Assembly (NCBI RefSeq): GCF_014764505.1
Contig: NZ_JACXWX010000027.1
Span: 1 to 64,000, forward strand
Source: Phormidium tenue FACHB-886
Lineage (GTDB): Bacteria; Cyanobacteriota; Cyanobacteriia; Elainellales; Elainellaceae
Direction of reading: 5' to 3'
Length of the DNA: 64,000 nucleotides
Below the pieces are notes generated by a model that searched no databases, was not told the DNA's origin, and saw only the letters and a program-made list of their open reading frames with translations. Shown here piece after piece: positions 9,554 to 19,982 of this stretch. Numbering within the stretch: the first letter of the stretch is position 1; the number at the start of each line of letters is the position of its first letter. The translations under genes were made by a program, and so were the position numbers.

Positions 9554-12500
9554 ATGAATCAAGACTGGAAGCGTCTCGATATGATTCGCAATCTGACTCA
9601 GCTTGCTGGCTTCTCTTTAATTCTAAAATTGGGATTTACTACCGTTCCTGTTCGCGCCCAAGTGATGCCCGATGAGACCCTTGGCAACGAGCGTTCTCGC
9701 GTTACGTCTGATGTGCTAATCAATGGGAGTAGAGCCGATCGGCTTGAAGGTGGAGCCAGTCGAGGTTCTAATTTATTTCACAGCTTTCGGGAATTCAATG
9801 TTGGCGAGGGACAGCGGCTTTATTTCCACAATCCAGCTGGAATCACCAATATTTTTAGCCGCGTCACAGGCACAACTCCCTCTCAGATTTCTGGGATGTT
9901 AGGCGTAGATGGAGCAGCCAATCTGTTTTTGTTGAATCCTAACGGCATTGTGTTTGGTCCCAATGCGCGTTTAGACGTCAGCGGTTCCTTTTTGGCAACC
10001 ACTGCCAATGCGTTTCAGTTCGGCAGCCATGGCTTTTTTAGCGCTACATCCCCAGAGCAGAGCAGCCTGCTAGCAATTGATCCGAGTGCCCTTCTGTTCA
10101 ACCAGATTGCCGCACAAACGGGGACAATTACTAACGCTGGCCGCTTGCAAGTTGGACAAGATTTGACCCTGACAGGGCGAAATTTGGAGCTACAGGGACA
10201 ACTCTGGGCAGGCAACCATTTAACGCTGCAAGCGCAGGACACGGTCCGAATTCAAGATAGTTTGACGGCTCCTGTGATCGCCGCAGCCCGCGGCGAACTG
10301 TGGGTGCAGGGAAATCAAGTCATTGATATCTTTGCCTTAAATCATTCGCAGAGCGGGTTGTTTTCGGGTGGAGATATGATTTTACGATCGGCCCATCCGG
10401 TTGGTGGAGATGCTCACTATTGGAGCGGTGGCAACTTTCGGATTGAGCAGCTGAACGGTGAATTGGGCAATCTATTCAGTCCTTTTGATCCTGTGATTAG
10501 ATCGCTGGGTGATGTAAGTTTTAATAACTACGAGGGGGCTTCTCTGCACATTATTGCGGGTGGCTCGGTGAATCTCGGGACTGCTGTGATCAGCGAACCT
10601 GAAACCTCGCTCGATCGGGCTGGATATCTGCGAGAAACCCTTGCGTTATCCAACGGGACACCTTTGTCCATTGATGGCAGTCGGCAAGCAACGCTGGATA
10701 TCCGAGCGGGCGTATCCCCCGAGAAGATCGCATCCTCCGAGTTAGCCCGGCTAACTCCAGAGCTAGACGTCTTTTTTGATAATGCTTTTCTGCCGGACTC
10801 GGCAACGCTCACCCCTCAGCCCACCCGCGCCGAAATTGTGATTGGCGATGTTTTCATGGTGCCGCCAGACGGACTAGTGTATTTAACCAATCAATACAGT
10901 CCCCAAGCAAACTTGCCGCCCGACTCGATCACCATCACAGGTCAGGGACTGCTTCGGCGCGGGAACCTGGTTGGCAATGGGATTGACGCTCGTGGTTTTG
11001 CAGGCAATGGCAGCACAGTCATCGTGGATGCCCGAGGCGATATTCTCTTGTCCAGTAGCTTCATCGATACCTCGTCTGATACAGAAAATGCGGGCCGGAT
11101 CGCTTTAATCGCCGGACGGGATATAATTCTCAATCCTTTTGGATCGGTCGATAGTTCTATTAAAGCTTCAGCAGAGGCAGGACAGGGCGGAACTCTAACC
11201 CTAACATCTGGGCGAAACATCGTTTTGGACTCAAGCAGGGTTGATGTGAGCAGCGCGCGAGGCGGTAGTCTCAGCGTCAACGCTGAAAACATTTATCTGT
11301 TTGGCAGTACCCTGAATGCAGAGATCACGGGAACCGGAAATGGCTCCCCGCAGAGCATTGCTTTAAATGCCAGCGGCAATATTCGTCTGGAGGATAGCAG
11401 CATTCTGGCTGGATTAGATGAGCAAGCAGAGGGAAATTCAGGCAGTATTGTGATTAATACCAATACTCTAACAGCGACAAGGTCTAGTGTGCTGCATGCC
11501 AGCACTGCTGGGCAAGGCAATGCCGGGAATATTGCAATTTATGCCAGTGGACGCGTCTCGTTTGATCGAGGAGATCTCTTTGCGGGGGGCAGTCCCAGTG
11601 TTGCCCGCAGCAATGTCAGCAGTGGAGCCATCGGAAATGGTGGTGATATTGTGATCCGGGCAGACTCGCTTTATCTGGTGAACGGCGGCAGATTGGAGAC
11701 GAATGTTGAAGCACCCATCGAATTTTTGAATGGTGACGTTACTCCGGCAGCTCAGGGAAATGCGGGCAATATTGACGTGGCCGTTCAGAATGAAATCGTC
11801 ATTTCGGGGCAGCTCGATCGCATCTCTGGCAGGGCTCCCAGCATCACAGGCAGTAATGCTGGGGTTTTTCCCAATTCTCGCTCAAGCGGTATTTTCAACC
11901 TGGTTGATCGAGAAGCCATAGGGAACGGTGGCACCGTGCGAATTGACGGCGGATCGCTATCGTTAGTAGATGGGGGACAAATTGCGGCTAGCAGCTATGG
12001 TCAAGGCGATGCGGGTGAAATTAATCTCGACATTCAGGGGGCTATTACGCTAGGCGGCACTGATGTGTTGAGACGCATTGACGGCAATCGGGAAACAACT
12101 TACCTGGTCACGAGTGCGATTCTAAACCAGATCGGTCAAGCAGCACAGGGGAATAGCGGTGGGATGACGATTCGAGCTGGCTCGCTGGCAATGACTGATG
12201 TCTCTGAACTCTCTGCTTCTACATTTGGGCGGGGGAATGCCGGCAATCTTTCCCTGCAAATCGATGGAGATCTGGCGCTAGCGAATCTCAGCAACATTCG
12301 CAGCGTGATTGAACCTGGTGCGATTGGTAAGGGAGGCAATATTGAGATTCAAACCGAGTCGTTGTCTCTGACCAATGGTGCTCAGATCGTTGCAGGCGTA
12401 TTTAGAGCAACTGATACCCTTCCCGGTGGACAAGGCATTGGAGGCCGGATTGACATTGATGCATCTGAGTCAGTCAACCTCTCTGGTGTGAGTGCAATTG

Positions 12501-14221
12501 AACTGCCATTTCCAGCAGTTAATCCGCTGAATTTCTCATCTGATGCTCCTTTGGTTCCGACTACTAGTCAAGATCGATTACAAACAGCCGGTATCTCTAG
12601 CGGCATCTTAACGATTACCGAAGTTGGGGCGACTGGGCAAGCCAGGGATATTTCAGTCGATACTGGGAGGCTACGCATTACCGATGGCGGTGTGATCACC
12701 GCTCAAACTGAAAACCGGGGCAATGGTGGCAATATTTGGATTACAGCAAATGCTCTGGAAGCGCTGGCAGGAGGACAGATCATTACAAATACGTCTAACG
12801 CTGGCAGAGCCGGAAATATTGTCTTAAATGTCCGCGATTCCATTACTCTGTCAGGAACAGATCCCGCCTACACCCAGCGGCTGAGAGAATTTGGCAGAGG
12901 TCCGATCGCCAATGTCAACGCGAGCAGTGGTCTGTTTGCCAATACAGAAACCAATTCTACAGGAGATGGCGGTAGAATTGCGCTGTACACCGATCGTCTG
13001 CGTTTAACCGATCGCGCTCAAATTACCTCCAGCACTTCAGGGCAAGGCAACACTGGCAGCATTGAGATACGCTCAAACGAGCGTATCTCTTTGACCCAGC
13101 GCAGCGGTATCAACAGCACCGTCAATCGTGGGGCGGCTGGCAATTCTCAGCAAATTAGCTTACAAGCTCCCACACTAACGCTTAGCGGCGGCTCTCAAAT
13201 TTCTGCGGCAACCAACGGCACCGGCAGGGCAGGCGACATCTTGATTCGAGGTGCCGAACGCCTTTCCCTGTCCAATAGCACTATCTCCGCTTCCGCTCGC
13301 ACCGAACGAGCCGGTAGCCTCACAGTTGACGCAACAAACTTTGTGCAGCTAGAGGATGGAAGCAGCATTTCAGTAGAAGCTACCAACGGCGGAACCGCAG
13401 GCGATTTAAGCATCACCACCGGACAGCTCACGCTCACAGAGGGTTCACGCGTGACGGTCAGCAGTCCAACTGGCAGAGCTGGCAATCTGACGACGACCGC
13501 TGCTGTAGTGGCGCTAAACAATGGGGAACTATCTGCTACCACTGGTATTAGCCGGGGCAACCGAGGCGCAAACATCCGACTGAACGATCTCGACTTGCTG
13601 CTGCTGGGTCATCAAAGCCAAATTCAAACCAACGCAACTCGATCGGCCACGGGGGGAAACATCAGCATTGATTCCGAGTTCATTGTGGCTGCTCCAGTTG
13701 AAAACAGCGATATCACGGCTAACGCAGGGGCAGGAGATGGGGGCAGGGTTAACATCACCGCTCAAGGTGTTTTTGGCATTGATGCACAGCCCGAACTCAC
13801 GCCTGGCAGCGATATTACGGCGACTTCGGAGCAGGGTGTACAAGGGATTGTCACTATCAATCAACCTGATACGGACCCTAGTCGGGGATTAACCGAACTA
13901 CCCGCGGTGCCGATTGATGCTGCGAACCAAATCGCCTCGGTCTGTCCCACGAATGTCCGACAAGCCGATCGCTTCGACTCTTTCATCGTCAGCGGTCGCG
14001 GTGGTCTGCCTCTCAGCCCGACTGACCTATTGAGCGACGAGAACACGCTCAGCGAATGGGTCACAGCCAGCGAACCGGGCAGCGTCAACGCTGAAGCGTC
14101 TGCCCCAGTCCAACCGATTGTTGAAGCCCAAGGTTGGGTGGTGGATGCTCAAGGCAAAGTCGTGTTGGTGTCTCAGTCTGCTCCACGGGCTGTCACACCT
14201 CCGCACTGTCAGCAGCGCTAA
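9554..14221 (+). CDS. Filamentous-haemagglutinin-type TPS exoprotein 1
   Basis: 1,555 residues. A signal peptide ends near VPVRAQ. It is followed by a two-partner-secretion (TpsA) domain at about residues 35-270, with the hallmark LLNPNGIVFG and GSFLATTANA. The rest is a long beta-helix of GNIxI...SLSL-type repeats rich in Gly, Asn and Ser. The C-terminal module has ASVCPTN, SGRGGLP and EAQGWVVDAQGKVVL, with a final Cys five residues from the end. Such proteins cross the outer membrane through a TpsB pore; none is encoded in the window. A 16-bp stem hairpin follows 30 bp after the stop. Confidence 0.9.
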   Translation: MNQDWKRLDMIRNLTQLAGFSLILKLGFTTVPVRAQVMPDETLGNERSRVTSDVLINGSRADRLEGGASRGSNLFHSFREFNVGEGQRLYFHNPAGITNIFSRVTGTTPSQISGMLGVDGAANLFLLNPNGIVFGPNARLDVSGSFLATTANAFQFGSHGFFSATSPEQSSLLAIDPSALLFNQIAAQTGTITNAGRLQVGQDLTLTGRNLELQGQLWAGNHLTLQAQDTVRIQDSLTAPVIAAARGELWVQGNQVIDIFALNHSQSGLFSGGDMILRSAHPVGGDAHYWSGGNFRIEQLNGELGNLFSPFDPVIRSLGDVSFNNYEGASLHIIAGGSVNLGTAVISEPETSLDRAGYLRETLALSNGTPLSIDGSRQATLDIRAGVSPEKIASSELARLTPELDVFFDNAFLPDSATLTPQPTRAEIVIGDVFMVPPDGLVYLTNQYSPQANLPPDSITITGQGLLRRGNLVGNGIDARGFAGNGSTVIVDARGDILLSSSFIDTSSDTENAGRIALIAGRDIILNPFGSVDSSIKASAEAGQGGTLTLTSGRNIVLDSSRVDVSSARGGSLSVNAENIYLFGSTLNAEITGTGNGSPQSIALNASGNIRLEDSSILAGLDEQAEGNSGSIVINTNTLTATRSSVLHASTAGQGNAGNIAIYASGRVSFDRGDLFAGGSPSVARSNVSSGAIGNGGDIVIRADSLYLVNGGRLETNVEAPIEFLNGDVTPAAQGNAGNIDVAVQNEIVISGQLDRISGRAPSITGSNAGVFPNSRSSGIFNLVDREAIGNGGTVRIDGGSLSLVDGGQIAASSYGQGDAGEINLDIQGAITLGGTDVLRRIDGNRETTYLVTSAILNQIGQAAQGNSGGMTIRAGSLAMTDVSELSASTFGRGNAGNLSLQIDGDLALANLSNIRSVIEPGAIGKGGNIEIQTESLSLTNGAQIVAGVFRATDTLPGGQGIGGRIDIDASESVNLSGVSAIELPFPAVNPLNFSSDAPLVPTTSQDRLQTAGISSGILTITEVGATGQARDISVDTGRLRITDGGVITAQTENRGNGGNIWITANALEALAGGQIITNTSNAGRAGNIVLNVRDSITLSGTDPAYTQRLREFGRGPIANVNASSGLFANTETNSTGDGGRIALYTDRLRLTDRAQITSSTSGQGNTGSIEIRSNERISLTQRSGINSTVNRGAAGNSQQISLQAPTLTLSGGSQISAATNGTGRAGDILIRGAERLSLSNSTISASARTERAGSLTVDATNFVQLEDGSSISVEATNGGTAGDLSITTGQLTLTEGSRVTVSSPTGRAGNLTTTAAVVALNNGELSATTGISRGNRGANIRLNDLDLLLLGHQSQIQTNATRSATGGNISIDSEFIVAAPVENSDITANAGAGDGGRVNITAQGVFGIDAQPELTPGSDITATSEQGVQGIVTINQPDTDPSRGLTELPAVPIDAANQIASVCPTNVRQADRFDSFIVSGRGGLPLSPTDLLSDENTLSEWVTASEPGSVNAEASAPVQPIVEAQGWVVDAQGKVVLVSQSAPRAVTPPHCQQR

Positions 14222-14251
14222 GCGTCAGGAGGTTTCACTTGAATAAACTTC

Positions 14252-14298
14252 AATGATTATGTGGAAACAGCGCGTCTCACCATTTCCACACAATCATT
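14252..14298 (+). terminator. Hairpin after exoprotein 1
   Basis: AATGATTATGTGGAAA pairs with TTTCCACACAATCATT across a 15-base loop, with one mismatch. There is no strong T-run, so it may be a terminator or an RNA-stabilising end. It lies between the plus-strand exoprotein gene and the convergent gene at 14389-15090. Confidence 0.5.
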
Positions 14299-14388
14299 TA
14301 GCGCCAGCTCAGCGCAAAGTGCTGATAGAAGTCCCGATTGGGATTGAGGCACAAATGCACACCTAATTCAACGACGTCTCGAAGTTGT

Positions 14389-15090
14389 TTAATCCTGCGT
14401 CATATGAGGCGGATGGATACCAGCTGGATGAGGCGGATGAGCGCCACGCGGCGAGTGAATGCCTGCTGGATGGGGCGGATGAGCGCCAATGGGATGAGCG
14501 GGATGAGCATCCGTCGTTTCAGCAGCCAGATGGGGTGGATGAGCACCCAGCGGATGTGGGGGATAACCGTTTGCGATCTCAGCAGCTAACTGTTGGTTTG
14601 CTTCACCAGTCGGATAGCCCGCATTTTGCAGAATTTGCTGAGCTTGTCTGATCTCTTCATGACTACCCGATACCAGCAACACAAACTGACCTGCTCTAAT
14701 TTCAGTCTCGTACTTGAGGGCTTTGTGCTGTGGAATGCCTAATGCTCTCGACAGTCCACTGAGAAGTGAAATCGGGGCTGGGTCAATGCCACTCGCCATC
14801 ATTGCTTCTACCCAGCTCACCAGTTTCCCAGCGATGGAGCCAGCAATCATAATCGGACCAGTCCCTGGATCAAACAAAACTCCAGCTTCTGTCGCCCCGA
14901 TTAATGACACTCCGGTTGCCGTAGGCGGCATTCTGTATAGGAAGCAGTTAGACTCTATCCCTGAGGGTAACGTTGTTTTTGCCAGTGATAGCTTGCAAAT
15001 ATCAAAGCCCTGCTCTTGCAGCTCTAAAACCCCACGATTTGCCTCTGTGTTGAAGGGAAACACGCCAGCGATGCCGTGATGCTCAGTCAT
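14389..15090 (-). CDS. General-stress YflT-like protein with His/Pro repeat tail
   Basis: 233 residues; the ATG at 15090 is preceded by GGAGA eight bases upstream. Residues about 5-165 resemble YflT/DUF1269-like stress proteins. These features are GVFPFNTEANRGVLELQEQG, then a Gly-rich segment (GTGPIMIAGSIAGKLVSWV), then SRALGIPQHKALKYE and FVLLVSGSHEEIRQAQQIL. The last 55 residues are low-complexity repeats of the AHPPHPAGIH type, made by tandem DNA repeats. The His/Pro tail could bind metal. It is convergent with exoprotein 1 and breaks the plus-strand block, so it may be a later arrival. Confidence 0.6.
   Translation of the reverse strand: MTEHHGIAGVFPFNTEANRGVLELQEQGFDICKLSLAKTTLPSGIESNCFLYRMPPTATGVSLIGATEAGVLFDPGTGPIMIAGSIAGKLVSWVEAMMASGIDPAPISLLSGLSRALGIPQHKALKYETEIRAGQFVLLVSGSHEEIRQAQQILQNAGYPTGEANQQLAAEIANGYPPHPLGAHPPHLAAETTDAHPAHPIGAHPPHPAGIHSPRGAHPPHPAGIHPPHMTQD
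14405..14570. repeat. Degenerate GCGGATGAGC tandem repeat in coding sequence
   Basis: Variants of GGATGAGCGCC, GGCGGATGAG and TGGGGCGGATGAGCG recur along this stretch. On the minus strand they encode the His/Pro-rich tail of the YflT-like protein. Period and phase are irregular, which suggests slippage followed by point changes. Confidence 0.6.
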
Positions 15091-15603
15091 GAATTTGTCT
15101 CCATTTGCCTTTAAGCGTTGACACGTTCTTGGAAACGATCGTTGTTCTGTGAGGTTCTACCGCTGAGACAGAGGGGCTATGCAGAAGCAATCTGTTTTTG
15201 GGTTTCTATCAGGGTGGGGATGCGGTGGAGCAAATGGGAATCGATGTGCTGTGTTTGAGATGGGGGCAATAGGCTGCTATGGAAGTCAATTAGTATTTGA
15301 TATTGTCCGGAGAGGGTTTGAGACGCTCCGATGAGCCTTTGAGCTAGTCCACCTTGACGACTATCTCGAGCGTGGTGGGGATAGGTTGAAGCATCTCAAA
15401 GGCTCTCGGTTAAGTATTGAGTTGACCTTGAGGCATCTTTGAGCTTGCTCAGGCTTGCTTTTGGGCGACTGCCATCGCTGTTTTCTACCGGGCTGCAATC
15501 CTGTTAGCTTTGTTAAAAGTTTTAATGGGTTTGCAATCTCTGCAGAAGAATCGCGCTACTGTGCTAGCAGTTTTTAACATGCATTCTATTGACCTGTTTG
15601 AGT
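15091..15603. other. Intergenic stretch without recognised gene
   Basis: About 510 bp between the divergent YflT-like gene and exoprotein 2. I see no open frame with a family signature, no IS end and no strong hairpin. It must contain the promoters of both flanking genes, but no convincing -35/-10 pair could be singled out. Confidence 0.5.
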
Positions 15604-18600
15604 ATGCTGCATCACAACCGTGGATGGGCGGGGACGATCGCCCGCAGTGGAGCTGTGGCAATGGGACTGATAATCGGGCTGATGGATGTGGCAGCAGCGC
15701 AAATTGTGCCGGATAGAACGCTGCGGGCTGAAGGGTCGCGTGTGGCACCCGGAACGGTAAACGGTCAAACCGTTGATCGAATTGAGGGAGGAGCCCAGCG
15801 GGGACAGAATTTGTTTCACAGCTTTCAAGAGTTCAATATTGGGGAGGGACAGCGGGTTTATTTTGCGAATCCTGCGAACGTAAGAAATATTCTGACGCGG
15901 GTAACGGGGAATAATCTGACGGATATTCAAGGGACATTAGGGGTAGAAGGTGGGGCGAATCTGTTTCTGATGAATCCGCATGGGATTGTGTTTGGGCGGA
16001 ATGCTCGATTAGATATCCGAGGTTCTTTTCTCGCCACAACTGCTAACAGTTTTCACTTTTCCGATGGCAACCAATTTAGTGCTATTAACCCTCAGGGAAC
16101 ATTTCTGCTATCAATTAGTGTTCCAACGGGCTTGCAGTATGGAATGCAACCAGCAGGACCTATTCGTAGTCAAGCTGCTCTAGTGGTGAATGCAGGACGG
16201 AGCTTAGTTTTAGCAGGTGGAGACATCACACTAGACGATACCCTATTAGCTGTAGATTCTGTAGAAGAAGGAGGACGGATTGAACTAGGAGCAACAGCAG
16301 GAACAGGAATTGTTGAGCTAACTGCAACAGGTAATTTGCTAAGTTTGAATTTTCCAAATAAGCTAGCACGGGCAAACGTTTCTCTTGTGGGAAGCGCGTT
16401 ACTAGTGAGTGCCGCAAACAGTGGCAGTATTGCGATTAGTGCTAACAATTTAGACATTCTGGGTGAAAGTGAACTCAGAGCGGGTATTGCGCCAGGGTTA
16501 GGCTCTGTTAGTAGTCAGGCAGGAGATATTGCAATCAATGCAACTGGAGCAGTAAGGATTGCAGAGAGTAATATTCTCAATAGCGTGCGATCTGGAGCAG
16601 TCGGTAGAGCTGGGAATATTGATATTACAGCTAATTCTCTTTCATTGACTAATAGTGCTCGATTGCAAACCAGTACCTTTGGGCAGGGTGATGCTGGAAA
16701 TGTCCGTGTGGCAGCTAATGATTTTATCTCTCTTGCGGACGGGGCAATTTTTAGTACTGTGGAACAGGGAGCAGTTGGTAATAGTGGCAACATCAACATC
16801 ACGTCTAGCTCCCTTTCGGCAGTGGATGGTAGTCAGTTTCTCACCCTAGTCCGTCCAGCCTCTGATACACTGCCAGGAGGACGTGGAAATGGTGGTAACG
16901 TAGATATTAATGTTCATAATGCTGTTGTTTTTGCTGGGGCAGGTAGTGAATTCTTTACGGGAGTTTCCAGTGTTTTGGACAGAGGAACTACCGGGAGTAG
17001 CGGTAACATTCATATCAGGGCTGGATCACTCTCCTTAACAGAAGGTGCCAGACTGCGAACCAATACTAGCGGTCAGGGTGACGCAGGTACCATAACGCTT
17101 GAAGTGAATGGCTCAGTTACTATCGATGGGTTGGATCAAGATGGATCTGCTGGTGGTGTATTTAGTAGTGTACAGCCTGCAGGAATAGGCAACGCAGGCG
17201 ATATCACGATTACGTCTGGCTCCTTTTCTTTAAGCAATGGTGATCAACTCATTGCTGGTACTCGTGGACAAGGAAATGCTGGAAACATATTTCTACAAGC
17301 TGATAACTTTATTTCTCTAGCAGGCAGTCGCACTAACATATTCAGCAATGTAGATATCTCTAGTGCAGTTGGCAACGGTGGCAGTATTGATCTAAGAGCG
17401 GGTTCGCTTTCCATAACGGGTGGTGCTCAATTGCTTACCAATACTCGTGGTCGAGGGAGTGCAGGCGATATAGTAATTCAAGTTAGGGGACCAGTCTCGC
17501 TAGACGGAGTGGATAGCCGCGGTTTTTCTAGCGTCATTACCAGTAGTGTAGACCCTGGCGCTACCGGTAATGGAGGTGGCATTAATATTGAAGCTGGCTC
17601 ACTTTCATTGACCAATGGTGCTCAGTTAAATTCGAGCACTAAAGGACAAGGCAGCGCAGGTAACGTATTGATTCGAGCCGATAGAATCATTTCTTTAGAT
17701 GGAGTGAGTAGTAATAGAAATAGAATATCTAGCATATTTAGTGACGTAGATACAAATATTAGGGGTGATGGTGGCAACATTAATATTGAAGCTGAATCGC
17801 TTTCTTTAACTGATCGTGCTCAGTTGAGGGCTAGTTCAAGAGGACAAGGCGACGCGGGGAATATTATCATCAACACCCAGGAGCGCGTCTCCTTTGACAA
17901 CAGTAATGTCCTCAGCAATTTAAGTAATGGCGGTATTGGACAGGGTGGAGATATCCGAATTACAACTAGATTTTTCTCTCTTACCAATGGCTCTCAAGTA
18001 GGTGCTGTAACGCAAGGGCAAGGTAATGCAGGTAACGTTTTCATCCATGCTCGTGATCAGGTTTCCTCTGACGGCAGTAATATCTTCAGTAGTGTGGAAG
18101 AAACCGGTATCGGGCAAGGTGGAGATATTCGCATTACAACTGGTTCATTCCTACTCAATAACGGCTCTCAGCTGTCTGCTGCAACGCAGGGGCGGGGCGA
18201 TGCAGGTAATGTTGGTATCCAAGCTCGTGGTCGGATTTTCTTTAATGGAGAAAGTGCTGCTTTCAGCGTAGTAGATGAAACAGGTATCGGAAAGGGTGGA
18301 ACTATCCGCATCACTGCTGGCTCCCTCTTTCTAACCAATGGCTCTCAACTTACTGCCAGTACTTTCGGACAGGGTAATGCAGGCAATGTCATCATTAATG
18401 CTCGTGATATTGTTGCCCTAGATGGAGTGGGAAGAAATGGATTCTCCAGTGGCATTTCTACGAGTACCGGAAGTCAGAGAGGACAAGGTGGTGGGATTAG
18501 AGTCAATACAGTTTCTTTCCAAATAACAAACGGAGCCATTGTAGATGCCCGCACTACTAGCCGCAGAGCTGGTGGTCGCATCAATATCAACGCCAACAGC

Positions 18601-19950
18601 ATTGAAGTAACGAATGGCGGACAAGTAATTACAACCACCCGTAGCAGTGGACGAGCAGGTGATATTGATCTTAATGTTGCAGGTAGTATTATTCTTTCTG
18701 GCAATGGCTCAACTTATGGAGAGCGATTAGAGCGATTTGGTAGGGATGTTGTCTTCAATGAAGGAGCTTCTAGCGGGTTGTTTGCTAGCACAGCTTCTAA
18801 TACAACAGGAAGGGGAGGTGATATCAGCATTGTTGCAAGAGAATTAAATATTCAAGATCAGGCACGAATTGCAGTAAATAGTCAGGGAACTGGACAAGCA
18901 GGTAATTTACAGGTAATGGCTGATTCAGTCTCCCTCAATCAAGGAAGACTTAGAGCTGATACGCTTTTTAGTCAAGGCGGTAATATCAGATTGAACATCG
19001 CGGACTCCTTACAACTCAATCAAGGGAGTCAAATCACAGCTTCCACCCGAACAGGACGGGGCGGCGATGTGAGAGTTAGCTCTGGCAACGTCATAGAGTT
19101 GAGAAATAGAGGTCAAATTTCTGCTGAAGCTACAGGCAATGGCACAGCTGGAAGCCTCGATATCAATACAGCTGAGCTGAACCTGAACAATGCGGATGCC
19201 ACTGTCTCAAGCGAGCAGGGACGAGCCGGAAACTTAACAGTTACAGCAGACACAGTGCGATTGAATCATGCTCGTTTGACAGCAACCACTCGCAGGAATG
19301 GCGATGGAGCGAACATCCAGCTGCGCGATCTCGACTTGCTGTTGATGGAGAATGACAGTCGCATTAATTCTGATGCTGGGAGTCAAGCCAACGGCGGGAA
19401 CATCGGCATTGAGAGTCAATTTATTGCTGCAACGCCTCTAGAAGACAATGACATTACTGCTAATGCTGGGGCAGGAGATGGAGGCAGAGTCAACATTACG
19501 ACTGAGGGCGTTTTTGGGATTGAGATACAGCCTGAACTCACTCCTCGCAGTGATATCACCGCAACCTCAGAGCAAGGAGTCCAAGGAATCGTGGCAATCG
19601 ATCAACCCGAAACTGACCCCGCTCGTGGACTCACCTCACTCCCCACCATTCCCCTCGACGCCACCACCCAAATCGCCTCTGTCTGCCCCACCAACACGCA
19701 ACAAGCCGACCGCCTCGGCTCCTTCATCGTCAGTGGACGCGGTGGCTTACCTGCTAACCCGGTCGATCTGCTCAGCGAAGACAATGTTCTCACTGAATGG
19801 GTTACAACCAGCGAACCGGGCAACGTCCGCGCCGAACCACCTGCTCCAGCACCACCGATCGTCGAGGCGCAGGGCTGGGTGGTTAACCCACAAGGCAAAG
19901 TTACCTTAGTGGCTCCTGCCACCCCCTCTGCAGCCGTCCAGTGTCAATAA
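15604..19950 (+). CDS. Filamentous-haemagglutinin-type TPS exoprotein 2
   Basis: 1,448 residues from the ATG at 15604; a TTG at 15589 is less likely. A signal peptide ends near DVAAAQ. The TPS domain follows with LMNPHGIVFG and GSFLATTANS. The middle is about eleven beta-helix units of roughly 70 residues (GNIDITA.SLSLTN.AQL..STxGQGNAGN). The C-terminal module (ASVCPTN, SGRGGLP, EAQGWVVNPQGKVTL, final Cys next to last) is nearly identical in layout to exoprotein 1. Codons turn strongly C-rich from about 19600, unlike the A/T-rich centre, suggesting a mosaic gene. The CHAT gene begins 32 bp downstream, so the two are likely co-transcribed. Confidence 0.9.
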   Translation: MLHHNRGWAGTIARSGAVAMGLIIGLMDVAAAQIVPDRTLRAEGSRVAPGTVNGQTVDRIEGGAQRGQNLFHSFQEFNIGEGQRVYFANPANVRNILTRVTGNNLTDIQGTLGVEGGANLFLMNPHGIVFGRNARLDIRGSFLATTANSFHFSDGNQFSAINPQGTFLLSISVPTGLQYGMQPAGPIRSQAALVVNAGRSLVLAGGDITLDDTLLAVDSVEEGGRIELGATAGTGIVELTATGNLLSLNFPNKLARANVSLVGSALLVSAANSGSIAISANNLDILGESELRAGIAPGLGSVSSQAGDIAINATGAVRIAESNILNSVRSGAVGRAGNIDITANSLSLTNSARLQTSTFGQGDAGNVRVAANDFISLADGAIFSTVEQGAVGNSGNINITSSSLSAVDGSQFLTLVRPASDTLPGGRGNGGNVDINVHNAVVFAGAGSEFFTGVSSVLDRGTTGSSGNIHIRAGSLSLTEGARLRTNTSGQGDAGTITLEVNGSVTIDGLDQDGSAGGVFSSVQPAGIGNAGDITITSGSFSLSNGDQLIAGTRGQGNAGNIFLQADNFISLAGSRTNIFSNVDISSAVGNGGSIDLRAGSLSITGGAQLLTNTRGRGSAGDIVIQVRGPVSLDGVDSRGFSSVITSSVDPGATGNGGGINIEAGSLSLTNGAQLNSSTKGQGSAGNVLIRADRIISLDGVSSNRNRISSIFSDVDTNIRGDGGNINIEAESLSLTDRAQLRASSRGQGDAGNIIINTQERVSFDNSNVLSNLSNGGIGQGGDIRITTRFFSLTNGSQVGAVTQGQGNAGNVFIHARDQVSSDGSNIFSSVEETGIGQGGDIRITTGSFLLNNGSQLSAATQGRGDAGNVGIQARGRIFFNGESAAFSVVDETGIGKGGTIRITAGSLFLTNGSQLTASTFGQGNAGNVIINARDIVALDGVGRNGFSSGISTSTGSQRGQGGGIRVNTVSFQITNGAIVDARTTSRRAGGRININANSIEVTNGGQVITTTRSSGRAGDIDLNVAGSIILSGNGSTYGERLERFGRDVVFNEGASSGLFASTASNTTGRGGDISIVARELNIQDQARIAVNSQGTGQAGNLQVMADSVSLNQGRLRADTLFSQGGNIRLNIADSLQLNQGSQITASTRTGRGGDVRVSSGNVIELRNRGQISAEATGNGTAGSLDINTAELNLNNADATVSSEQGRAGNLTVTADTVRLNHARLTATTRRNGDGANIQLRDLDLLLMENDSRINSDAGSQANGGNIGIESQFIAATPLEDNDITANAGAGDGGRVNITTEGVFGIEIQPELTPRSDITATSEQGVQGIVAIDQPETDPARGLTSLPTIPLDATTQIASVCPTNTQQADRLGSFIVSGRGGLPANPVDLLSEDNVLTEWVTTSEPGNVRAEPPAPAPPIVEAQGWVVNPQGKVTLVAPATPSAAVQCQ

Positions 19951-19982
19951 ATCTCCGTTTTCTACTGCTGCCCGGAAAGCAT

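Noticed and set aside
10528-13864. Several minus-strand open frames of 70-126 codons opposite exoprotein 1, and similar ones opposite exoprotein 2
   Set aside because: They lie antisense to repetitive Gly/Ser-rich coding DNA, have no ribosome sites or recognisable domains, and arise from codon bias.
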